64,000 nt of DNA, taken from positions 3,038,001 through 3,102,000 of the forward strand of contig NC_014166.1 in assembly GCF_000092245.1 (NCBI RefSeq), written 5' to 3'. Numbering within the stretch: position 1 is the first letter of the stretch; each line of letters begins with the position of its first letter. Below the pieces are notes generated by a model that worked only from the letters and a program-made list of their open reading frames with translations, searched no databases and was not told where the DNA came from. Position numbers and translations under genes: made by a program. The DNA is from Arcobacter nitrofigilis DSM 7299. GTDB lineage: Bacteria; Campylobacterota; Campylobacteria; Campylobacterales; Arcobacteraceae. Below, one piece after another: positions 45,569 to 56,575 of the stretch.

Positions 45569-45682
45569 TTGGCGACGACTTACGTTTCCACAAGGGGACC
45601 CTGCAGTATTATCAGCGATGAAGTGCTTGACTTCCGGGTTCGGAATGGAGCCGGGTATTTCCACTTCTCTATAATCACCAAC
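45569..45682 (-). rRNA. rrf: 5S ribosomal RNA
   Basis: On the minus strand the sequence runs from GTTGGTGATTATAGAG to CGTCGCCAAC with a matched terminal stem, and has the CCCGGCTCCATTCCGAACCC central region typical of 5S. Ends are set from the terminal helix and are accurate to a few bases. Confidence 0.95.
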
Positions 45683-45685
45683 AAA

Positions 45686-45750
45686 GTTGAGTAGTAAAAG
45701 CGAAGCTTTTAAATGAAAAATCAAATTTCAATTCGCTCTTAATACTCAAC
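45686..45750 (-). repeat. inverted repeat in the 23S-5S spacer
   Basis: GTTGAGTAGTAAAAGCGAA (45686-45704) and TTCGCTCTTAATACTCAAC (45732-45750) pair at 17 of 19 positions. A hairpin just upstream of 5S would help processing of the transcript. Confidence 0.65.
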
Positions 45751-45769
45751 TCTATCTTGAGATAGAATG

Positions 45770-45877
45770 TTTAATGTTAAAGTCTTTACACACAGAAAAA
45801 ATAAAAGAAAAATTTTTCATTTTTAACTTTTCATTTTTCACTCATTAAGTATGTACTTAATAAGATAGTAAACCAAG
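45770..45877 (-). repeat. downstream arms of the 23S processing stem
   Basis: TTTAATGTTAAAGTCTTTA (45770-45788) is the exact complement of 48958-48976 on the other side of 23S. The string at 45853-45877 pairs imperfectly with 48847-48870. Together they close a long helix around 23S, the usual RNase III substrate. The rest of the 23S-5S spacer shows only AT-rich sequence and a small hairpin near 45751. Confidence 0.75.
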
Positions 45878-45888
45878 AAATATATAAA

Positions 45889-48803
<2,915 letters not shown>

Positions 48804-48846
48804 TGTATAACTATATCTCTATAGTTACCTTTTTTGATAATTATTC

Positions 48847-48976
48847 CTTGGCTACTATCTTATTAAATACAATATTTAATAAAACAGTAATTGTGTGTTT
48901 AAATTGTTTTCTATTTTGTATTAAAATAAATCTCTTTATTCTAATTCGAAAAAATTTTAAAGACTTTAACATTAAA
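48847..48976 (-). repeat. upstream arms of the 23S processing stem
   Basis: TAAAGACTTTAACATTAAA at 48958-48976 is a perfect 19-base complement of 45770-45788. The string at 48847-48870 (CTTGGCTACTATC and onward) pairs with 45853-45877 with two mismatches. The remaining tRNA-Ala to 23S spacer (48977-49074) has no gene that I can see. Confidence 0.75.
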
Positions 48977-49074
48977 TTTTTAAATAACATTTAGGATAAA
49001 TCCTAATATTAATACTTCTCTTAAGTACTAATATTAAAATTTGCTAATTTCTACTTTGGTTTAGGTGCTAATGT

Positions 49075-49150
49075 TGGTGGAGAATAGCGGGATCGAACCG
49101 CTGACCTCCTGCGTGCAAGGCAGGCGCTCTCCCAGCTGAGCTAATTCCCC
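49075..49150 (-). tRNA. tRNA-Ala (anticodon TGC)
   Basis: A 76-base tRNA with encoded CCA, starting GGGGAATTAGCTCAG. The anticodon loop is CTTGCAC. It lies in the 16S-23S spacer after tRNA-Ile, 19 bases apart, as is usual. Confidence 0.97.
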
Positions 49151-49169
49151 AACAAAGATTATCTTCTCA

Positions 49170-49247
49170 TGGTGGGCCTACCAGGACTTGAACCTGGGAC
49201 CTCACGATTATCAGTCGAGCGCTCTAGCCAGCTGAGCTATAGGCCCA
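49170..49247 (-). tRNA. tRNA-Ile (anticodon GAT)
   Basis: A 78-base tRNA with encoded CCA, acceptor TGGGCCT/AGGCCCA and anticodon GAT in CTGATAA. It lies in the 16S-23S spacer, first after 16S. Confidence 0.97.
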
Positions 49248-49278
49248 TTCTTCACCTATTATTTTCAATAACCTTTAC

Positions 49279-49294
49279 AAACCGAATATGATAT
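49279..49294 (-). repeat. downstream arm of the 16S processing stem
   Basis: The 16-base string AAACCGAATATGATAT is exactly complementary to 51002-51017 upstream of 16S. The two would form the RNase III stem around 16S. Confidence 0.85.
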
Positions 49295-49355
49295 TGGATA
49301 TTTACCCATTGTTTTTTATTTCTTGAAGTTAGAACCGAATCTAACTTCATTACTC

Positions 49356-50877
<1,522 letters not shown>

Positions 50878-51001
50878 TTAGTTTAATCATGACTAGTGTC
50901 TAACTCTTTTATTCAACTTCCGTAAAAGTTAATTGCAATTGTTTACTGACATTACTCATTGTTTTTTTAATAGACGAGAATTGTATAAATTCTCTTGTTT
51001 T

Positions 51002-51017
51002 ATATCATATTCGGTTT
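51002..51017 (-). repeat. upstream arm of the 16S processing stem
   Basis: ATATCATATTCGGTTT is the perfect complement of 49279-49294 across 16S. Confidence 0.85.
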
Positions 51018-51049
51018 ATAAAAGTTACTTACTTCTTTAAACCGTAGTT

Positions 51050-51061
51050 TGTTAAAGAACA
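51050..51061 (-). promoter_or_regulatory. boxA antitermination element of the rRNA leader
   Basis: On the minus strand TGTTCTTTAACA differs by one base from the classical boxA TGCTCTTTAACA. It sits about 40 bases after the expected transcription start, where Nus factors load on rRNA transcripts. Confidence 0.8.
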
Positions 51062-51100
51062 TCAACCCTTCGCGACGTTTGTCACTCAAATTGGACGGGA

Positions 51101-51129
51101 ATTATAATAGGTTTTTTCTTCTTTGTCAA
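51101..51129 (-). promoter_or_regulatory. rRNA operon promoter
   Basis: On the minus strand TTGACA (51124-51129), exactly 17 bases, TATAAT (51101-51106): a perfect sigma-70 consensus. Transcription should start near 51094, giving a leader of about 217 bases to 16S. The remaining part of the 16S to 51337 gap shows only AT-rich sequence for the opposite gene. Confidence 0.9.
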
Positions 51130-51336
51130 GTGCTACAGATTAATCCTGGCTTAAATTTTGAAAATCTTTTGATTTCCTCTTTTTTAGTACTTTTTATATA
51201 CTTATATATGTAAATATAGATATATAAAACCATTATCTTTATAAAGTGCATTTAATTATGATATTTAAAGATATTATTAAGCTTTACATATTAAAATATC
51301 AACTGTATAGATAAAAATACAAAAAAGGAAGACATA

Positions 51337-52032
51337 ATGTACAATAGAGATTATTTATCTCATAAAGATACAACGCAACAATATACACATGAATCATCTA
51401 AAGTTGAATTAATGAGCTTTTTAAAAGCTACATATCAATTATTTGCAGGTTCATTGCTTGCTGCAACTGCGGGAGCTTATATCGGTTTAGGTATGGTTTC
51501 AACAATTGCTAGCTGGTATTGGGGATTAGTTATTTTAGAATTTATCTTATTATTTGGACTATTTGCAGTTAAAAATAAACCAGGAATTAACCTAGCGGTT
51601 CTATTTGGGTTTACTTTTGTAAGTGGTTTAACAATTACTCCTTTACTAGCTTCAGTATTTGCAATGCCAGCAGGTGCTTCAATAGTAGCACAAGCATTTT
51701 TAATGACTTCAGTAGCTTTTGGTGGAATTTCAATGTTTGCCCTTACAACTAAAAGAGACTTCTCTGGTATGGGAAAAATGTTGTTTATTGCTCTTATTAT
51801 ATTAGTAGTAGGTTCTATTTCTAATATTTTTATTCAAGCACCATTATTACAACTTGGAATAGCTATGGTGGGAGCAGTGTTATTTTCTGCGTTTATACTT
51901 TATGATACACAACAAATTATTAAAGGTGGATTTTCAACTCCAATTGAAGCAGCAATTGCTTTATACTTAGATTTCTTTAATCTATTTATTTCATTATTAC
52001 AAATACTTGGTATTTTTAATAGTGATGATTAA
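51337..52032 (+). CDS. BAX inhibitor-1/YccA-family membrane protein
   Basis: Integral membrane protein of 231 residues with about seven helices from residue 31 on. The polar N terminus (about 1-25) is cytosolic. The family end is present: FSAFILYDTQQIIKGG, then AIALYLDFFNLFISLLQIL, with the conserved Asp pair. Relatives (YccA, YbhL) modulate the FtsH protease or leak calcium; no function is certain here. Ribosome site AAAAAGGAAGACATA. Confidence 0.9.
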   Translation: MYNRDYLSHKDTTQQYTHESSKVELMSFLKATYQLFAGSLLAATAGAYIGLGMVSTIASWYWGLVILEFILLFGLFAVKNKPGINLAVLFGFTFVSGLTITPLLASVFAMPAGASIVAQAFLMTSVAFGGISMFALTTKRDFSGMGKMLFIALIILVVGSISNIFIQAPLLQLGIAMVGAVLFSAFILYDTQQIIKGGFSTPIEAAIALYLDFFNLFISLLQILGIFNSDD

Positions 52033-52034
52033 TT

Positions 52035-52056
52035 CATAACTCCTTTTGGAGTTATG
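52035..52056 (+). promoter_or_regulatory. hairpin covering the ribosome site and start of the ThiD2-like gene
   Basis: CATAACTCC, loop TTTT, GGAGTTATG: perfect 9-bp stem. Its right arm contains GGAG and the ATG at 52054. There is no T run, so it is a poor terminator. It may hide the start codon or simply end the upstream transcript. Confidence 0.5.
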
Positions 52057-52476
52057 ATCACTTCTTATAATATGAATATTACAGAACTTAGACTTATTGA
52101 TGCAAATTTAAATCGCCTAAGAGAGGGGATTAGAGTTGTAGAGGACATATTTAGATATGTTTACAATGATAAAAATATTGCTTCAAAACTAAAAGAGTTA
52201 AGACACAAATCAAGAATAGCTATATATGATGAACTTTTAGATTCAAGAGACATAAAAAATGATGTCCTAAAAGAGACAACAAAATCAGAAAAAAGTAGAG
52301 ATGACTTAAACTCTATATTAATAGCTAATTTTAAAAGAGCTCAAGAAAGTTCTAGGGTACTAGAAGAAGTTTGTAAACTAGAAGAAAATAATAGTAGTGA
52401 AGTTTTTAAATATATAAGATATGAACTTTATGATTTAGAAAAAGCTTTGACAAAGATAACTTCAAACTCTAAATAA
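52054..52476 (+). CDS. ThiD2-like thiamine-pathway protein
   Basis: A 140-residue protein matching the small ThiD2-type domain sometimes found with ThiE: LRLIDANLNRLREGIRVVED near the start, then LRHKSRIAIYDELL and NFKRAQESSRVLEE. The all-helical pattern and the R-L-R-E-G-x-R-V-x-E-D core are the basis. Its function is tied to thiamine phosphate synthesis by family only. Start at 52054 (GGAG close by) or at the ATG at 52072 is undecided. Its last 49 bases overlap the convergent methyltransferase gene. Confidence 0.75.
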   Translation: MITSYNMNITELRLIDANLNRLREGIRVVEDIFRYVYNDKNIASKLKELRHKSRIAIYDELLDSRDIKNDVLKETTKSEKSRDDLNSILIANFKRAQESSRVLEEVCKLEENNSSEVFKYIRYELYDLEKALTKITSNSK

Positions 52477-53120
52477 TTTAAATTATACTCTTTATATAAC
52501 TTTTTAGCATCTTTAAATTCAAGAGTATTTCCACCACTTACACCTGATTTCTTAATATAATCAAATAATTTCTTTTTATTATCAAACTCTAAATTATAAG
52601 TTATAGTTTCAAATTCACACTCACAATATTGTAAAAAAGCTTTTTTTATTGATTGTTCATCTAATATTGGTGATTTTTTATTTGTTATTGCTTGTATTGT
52701 TTTAAAAGTATTTGAAGTAAATAAAGCAGCATAAATTTTAGGGGAAATAGAACTAATAGCTTTAACTATCTTAGCTAAATCCTTTGACCACTGCAAGGCA
52801 GAAGAAGATATAACAACATCATATTTATCGTTTTTAATATTTTCAAAAAAAGCATCACTATCAAAATCAAAACATTCCACTTGAATATTATTTGCTTTAG
52901 GATGAATATTACACATATTTTGTGAAAAATCCATGGCCTTGTAAAAATCATACTCCCATGAAACATTTTTAATAACTTGTCCAGAGCCACAACCTAACTC
53001 TAATATTCTTTTAGGTTGATAATTTATATCTCTAATAATAGATTTTGCTGCAATTTGTTGTACAATATTGTATGAGTTATATTGATTTGCGTATTTTGAA
53101 AATTCGTTTTTTACGGACAT
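52428..53120 (-). CDS. bioC: BioC-like SAM-dependent methyltransferase
   Basis: A 230-residue methyltransferase. The SAM motif is ILELGCGSGQVIKNV near 40 and the acidic loop KAMDFSQNMC near 62. VVISSSALQWSKDLAKIV near 100 is the block characteristic of BioC, which methylates malonyl-ACP at the start of biotin synthesis. The length is slightly below E. coli BioC. No other biotin gene is nearby, so BioC is likely but not certain. The 3' end overlaps the ThiD2-like gene by 49 bases. It is divergent from secG by 70 bases. Confidence 0.72.
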   Translation of the reverse strand: MSVKNEFSKYANQYNSYNIVQQIAAKSIIRDINYQPKRILELGCGSGQVIKNVSWEYDFYKAMDFSQNMCNIHPKANNIQVECFDFDSDAFFENIKNDKYDVVISSSALQWSKDLAKIVKAISSISPKIYAALFTSNTFKTIQAITNKKSPILDEQSIKKAFLQYCECEFETITYNLEFDNKKKLFDYIKKSGVSGGNTLEFKDAKKLYKEYNLNYLEFEVIFVKAFSKS

Positions 53121-53190
53121 AATCGAATCTTAACTTTTTTTTAATAAATTTTGGATAAAATACCTACCATTTTTTCAAAGGAATAAAATT

Positions 53191-53577
53191 ATGACATCAA
53201 CACTTTTAGTAGTTCAATTTATTTTAGCAGTACTATTAACAATTTGCATCTTACTTCAAAAAAGTTCAAGTATGGGATTAGGCGCTTACAGTGGAAGCAA
53301 CGAATCTTTATTTGGAGCAAAAGGTCCTGGAAACTTTTTAACAAAAGCAACTATGGTATTAGGGTTAATTTTTGTTTTAAATACTCTAGTTTTAGGATAT
53401 TTTTATAATGAAAATAGACAAAGAAGTGCAGTAGACAATGTACAAACAGAAAGTTTAATTCCAAAAACTCCTGAAAAAGCTCAAGCACCAGCTGCTCCTG
53501 CAGCGCCAGTAGCACCAGCAGAAAAAACTGCACCTACTGTTCCAGCCGTACCGACAGTTCCAACTACTGAAAAATAG
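53191..53577 (+). CDS. secG: protein translocase subunit SecG
   Basis: Inner-membrane subunit of the SecYEG channel, 128 residues. There are two helices (about 4-24 and 54-72) with KSSSMGLGAYSGSNESLFG between them, the conserved loop of the family. An extended tail of about 45 residues is rich in Ala, Pro and Val (KAQAPAAPAAPVAPAEKTAP), longer than in E. coli. Ribosome site AAAGGAAT. It is a single gene followed by a hairpin. Confidence 0.93.
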   Translation: MTSTLLVVQFILAVLLTICILLQKSSSMGLGAYSGSNESLFGAKGPGNFLTKATMVLGLIFVLNTLVLGYFYNENRQRSAVDNVQTESLIPKTPEKAQAPAAPAAPVAPAEKTAPTVPAVPTVPTTEK

Positions 53578-53641
53578 TTGATTCTGAAGAGGTAGTTCAA
53601 ATGAAATATTTTTTCAAAGAACTACTTCACCTTTTAATAAA

Positions 53642-53663
53642 AAAAGAAAATATGTTTTCTTTT
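53642..53663 (+). terminator. hairpin in the secG-frr gap
   Basis: AAAAGAAAA, loop TATG, TTTTCTTTT: perfect but A/T-rich 9-bp stem ending in T. It may end the secG transcript. A second imperfect repeat (GTAGTTC/GAACTAC) lies between it and secG. Confidence 0.5.
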
Positions 53664-53726
53664 AACTTTCAAAGAGAATATATTATCAAAAATTTATTTC
53701 CGTTTAGTATGCCAATTAATAAATGG

Positions 53727-53732
53727 TATAAT
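53727..53732 (+). promoter_or_regulatory. -10 box of the frr operon
   Basis: TATAAT in ATGGTATAATGTAC, 34 bases before the frr ATG. No -35. Confidence 0.5.
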
Positions 53733-53765
53733 GTACAAATTTAATAATAAATCAAAGGAGAGAGA

Positions 53766-54323
53766 ATGTTAAATGAGATTTATTCAGAAACAAAAGAGAA
53801 AATGGATAATGCAATAGAAGCATTAAAAAGAGACTATAAAACACTAAGAACAGGTAAAGTAAGTACTACAATTTTAGATGGTATAAAAATTGATTATTAT
53901 GGAACACCAACTGAACTAACTCAAGTAGGTTCAGTTCTTGCACCTGATGCTACAACAATTGTAATAAACCCATGGGAAAAACATCTTGTAGGTGATATTG
54001 AAAAAGCAATTCAAAATGCTAATATTGGTGTTAATCCAAATAATGATGGTGAAGTGATTAAACTATTTTTCCCTCCTATGACTGTTGACCAAAGAAAAGA
54101 GAGTGCAAAACAAGCAAAAGGTATGACTGATGATGCAAAAGTAGCTATTAGAAATATCAGAAAGCACGCAAATGATAGAGTAAAAGTTCTTCATAAAGAT
54201 AAAGAAATAACTGATGATGAAAACAAAAAAGCTCAAGATGAAATACAAAAAATTACAGATTCTTATGTAACAAAAGCTGATGATACTTTCAAAGCAAAAG
54301 AAGCTGAAATCTTAAAAGTATAA
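53766..54323 (+). CDS. frr: ribosome recycling factor
   Basis: Splits the post-termination ribosome with EF-G. It has 185 residues, full length. [35 protein letters not shown] and [16 protein letters not shown] match the family. Ribosome site AAAGGAGAGAGA. It leads an operon with pyrE (two-base gap), an RDD protein and a transporter. Confidence 0.98.
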   Translation: MLNEIYSETKEKMDNAIEALKRDYKTLRTGKVSTTILDGIKIDYYGTPTELTQVGSVLAPDATTIVINPWEKHLVGDIEKAIQNANIGVNPNNDGEVIKLFFPPMTVDQRKESAKQAKGMTDDAKVAIRNIRKHANDRVKVLHKDKEITDDENKKAQDEIQKITDSYVTKADDTFKAKEAEILKV

Positions 54324-54325
54324 TT

Positions 54326-54934
54326 ATGGTAGTAGAACAAATATATAAAGATGCAAATGCCCTATTAGAAGGTCATTTTAAATTAAGTTCAGGAAATCAT
54401 TCTAAATACTATTTACAATCTGCAAAAGTATTAGAAGACCCTAAAACTGCAAAACTATTAGCTGAAGAATTAGCAAAACAGATAAAAGAGTCTGGGCTAA
54501 AAGTTGATGCTGTTTGTTCACCTGCTCTTGGTGGATTGATTGCAGGATTTGCACTAGCAACTGCCCTTGATGTAAGATTTATCTTTGCGGAAAGAGTTGA
54601 TGGTGAGATGACTATAAGAAGAGGTTTTGAAGTTACCAAAGGTGAAAAATATATTATCTGTGAAGATATTATTACTACTGGTGGTAGTGCTTTAGAAGCA
54701 GCAAAACAAATAGAAAATGATGGTGGTGAAATACTTGCCTATGCAGCCTTAGCCAATAGAGGTTTTTGCTCAAGAGTTGGAAGTGAAATAGAACCAAAAG
54801 ATAATTGTAAATTACCACTTGATAAACCACTTTTTGCTTTAGATGACTTTACATTTGAAATGTATGCTCCTGATGATTGTCCTATGTGTAAAGAAGGATC
54901 AGTTGCATATAAACCTGGAAGTAGAGGAAACTAA
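54326..54934 (+). CDS. pyrE: orotate phosphoribosyltransferase
   Basis: Pyrimidine synthesis: orotate plus PRPP to OMP. It has 202 residues. [15 protein letters not shown] near the start, [15 protein letters not shown] near 62, and the PRPP loop [19 protein letters not shown] near 110 are clear. The C-terminal part has Cys residues in DDCPMC, typical of the longer PyrE form in this phylum. It follows frr by two bases. Confidence 0.97.
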   Translation: MVVEQIYKDANALLEGHFKLSSGNHSKYYLQSAKVLEDPKTAKLLAEELAKQIKESGLKVDAVCSPALGGLIAGFALATALDVRFIFAERVDGEMTIRRGFEVTKGEKYIICEDIITTGGSALEAAKQIENDGGEILAYAALANRGFCSRVGSEIEPKDNCKLPLDKPLFALDDFTFEMYAPDDCPMCKEGSVAYKPGSRGN

Positions 54935-54940
54935 CCCCTA

Positions 54941-55426
54941 ATGAATAGATGGAGAGATATAAAAGCTGGTAAAAAAGAACCACTTAATGAAGAGTCTAAA
55001 AACAATAATTTAAACTCTAATATCTGTACTTCTATTCCCGCTAGAATCAAGGCCTTTATTGTGGATATGTTTATGATAATGATGCCTTTAGCTTATGCTA
55101 CTACTTATGTTTTTATGAATGGGAAAGATGACTTTCAAGGAAGCCAAGAAGCAAGATGGGGTCTATCTATTATTTATGGTTTGATTATTATTGTTTTTTG
55201 GATAGCAAAAGGTCAAACTCCAGGATTAAAAGCCTATAGTCTAAAACTTATAGATGAAAAAACAAGAGAAAAGATATCATTCCCAAAAGCTATTTTAAGA
55301 TATTTATCTTTTATATTTGCAGCTACTACTATTGTTCTTACATTTTTACCATTTTTTAGAAAAGATAAAAAAACTTTTCAGGATCTAGTTACTAATACCC
55401 TTGTAATTAAAATTCAAAAAAAATAG
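54941..55426 (+). CDS. RDD-family membrane protein
   Basis: A 161-residue membrane protein. After a charged start, the RDD core begins SIPARIKAFIVDMFMIMM with the conserved R and D. The second helix is at about 77-90, and the GQTPGLKAYSLKLID block follows. A third helix lies near 122-139. The function of single RDD proteins is not settled; some are linked to ion exchange. It lies six bases after pyrE, and its stop touches the next ATG, so it is operon-coupled. Confidence 0.88.
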   Translation: MNRWRDIKAGKKEPLNEESKNNNLNSNICTSIPARIKAFIVDMFMIMMPLAYATTYVFMNGKDDFQGSQEARWGLSIIYGLIIIVFWIAKGQTPGLKAYSLKLIDEKTREKISFPKAILRYLSFIFAATTIVLTFLPFFRKDKKTFQDLVTNTLVIKIQKK

Positions 55427-56515
55427 ATGCTTTTTTTTAACTTATCTGCATTTTATTTCTTCTATTTTGCAGCGGTTGCAGTATATGTTATCTTTATGCC
55501 AAAAGTACTCCATGATATAGGGTACACTCCTTCAGAAATTGGAGTAATTTTTGCTCTAGCTCCATTGATGAGATTTGCCACACCTTTTTTATTTTTAAAG
55601 CATATAAAACTTGATAGAAATATTTTTAGATTAGCATTATTTACTTCAATACTTTGTTCAATTGGATTTTATTTTACACTACATAATTTTTATGCTTTTA
55701 TGTTAAACAATGCCCTTTTAGGAGTTTGTCTAAGCCTTATATTACCTTATATTGAAGTTATTGCCCTAAAAGAGTTAGGCAAAGATAAATATGGAAGATC
55801 TAGACTTTATGGCTCAATCGGATTTACAGTAATTGCTTTAATTTTAGCAAAATTCTTAAGTGAACCACAAATTGCATTGCACTATTATTTAACTATAAAT
55901 ATCTTTATTGTGATTTTTTCACTTTTACTTTTGAAACATGATGTTGAACATAAAGATACAATTAGTTCAAAACCATTTTCTGTTTTTGAGTATTGGCCTT
56001 TTTGGTTAAGTCTATTTTTTATGCAAATAAGTTTTGGTGGTTTTTATAATTTCTTTACTATTTATGAAACAGAGCATGGAATATCACTTGAGATGACCTC
56101 TTATCTTTGGTCTTTTGGAGTTATTTGTGAAATACTTATGTTTTATTTCCAAGCACCATTATTAAAAAACAATCTTTTAAATATAATTAAATTCTCTATT
56201 TTATTGACTGCAATTAGATGGTTATTGCTTTATTTATATCCAGATAACTTATATGTGACATTTTTTACCCAATCAATACATGCTTTTTCTTTTGGACTAT
56301 ATCATAGTTCTGTAATTATTTATTTATTTTCAATTTACGAAAATAAAAAACTTGCTCAACAATTTATGTATGGAGTAGCCTATGGACTTGGTGGTTTTAT
56401 TGGAGCTTTAGTTGCGGGATGGTTATATGGGGAAAACTTATTTTTATATTCGAGTATTTTTGCAACAATTTCATTACTTTTTGTTAGTACTTTAAAAACT
56501 GAAAGAAAAATTTAA
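55427..56515 (+). CDS. MFS transporter (MFS_1-like)
   Basis: A 362-residue transporter with about 11-12 helices. The start FNLSAFYFFYFAAVAVYVIF and PSEIGVIFALAPLMRFATPF resemble the PPP/LacY-like MFS_1 type. YGRSRLYGSIGF is the typical motif after helix 4. The ATG follows the RDD stop directly (TAGATG). The substrate is not predictable. Confidence 0.85.
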   Translation: MLFFNLSAFYFFYFAAVAVYVIFMPKVLHDIGYTPSEIGVIFALAPLMRFATPFLFLKHIKLDRNIFRLALFTSILCSIGFYFTLHNFYAFMLNNALLGVCLSLILPYIEVIALKELGKDKYGRSRLYGSIGFTVIALILAKFLSEPQIALHYYLTINIFIVIFSLLLLKHDVEHKDTISSKPFSVFEYWPFWLSLFFMQISFGGFYNFFTIYETEHGISLEMTSYLWSFGVICEILMFYFQAPLLKNNLLNIIKFSILLTAIRWLLLYLYPDNLYVTFFTQSIHAFSFGLYHSSVIIYLFSIYENKKLAQQFMYGVAYGLGGFIGALVAGWLYGENLFLYSSIFATISLLFVSTLKTERKI

Positions 56516-56575
56516 TTGTATTTATAATAGTATTATTTTATTCTTATTTTATTTGCACTGAAAGAGACCTACATT

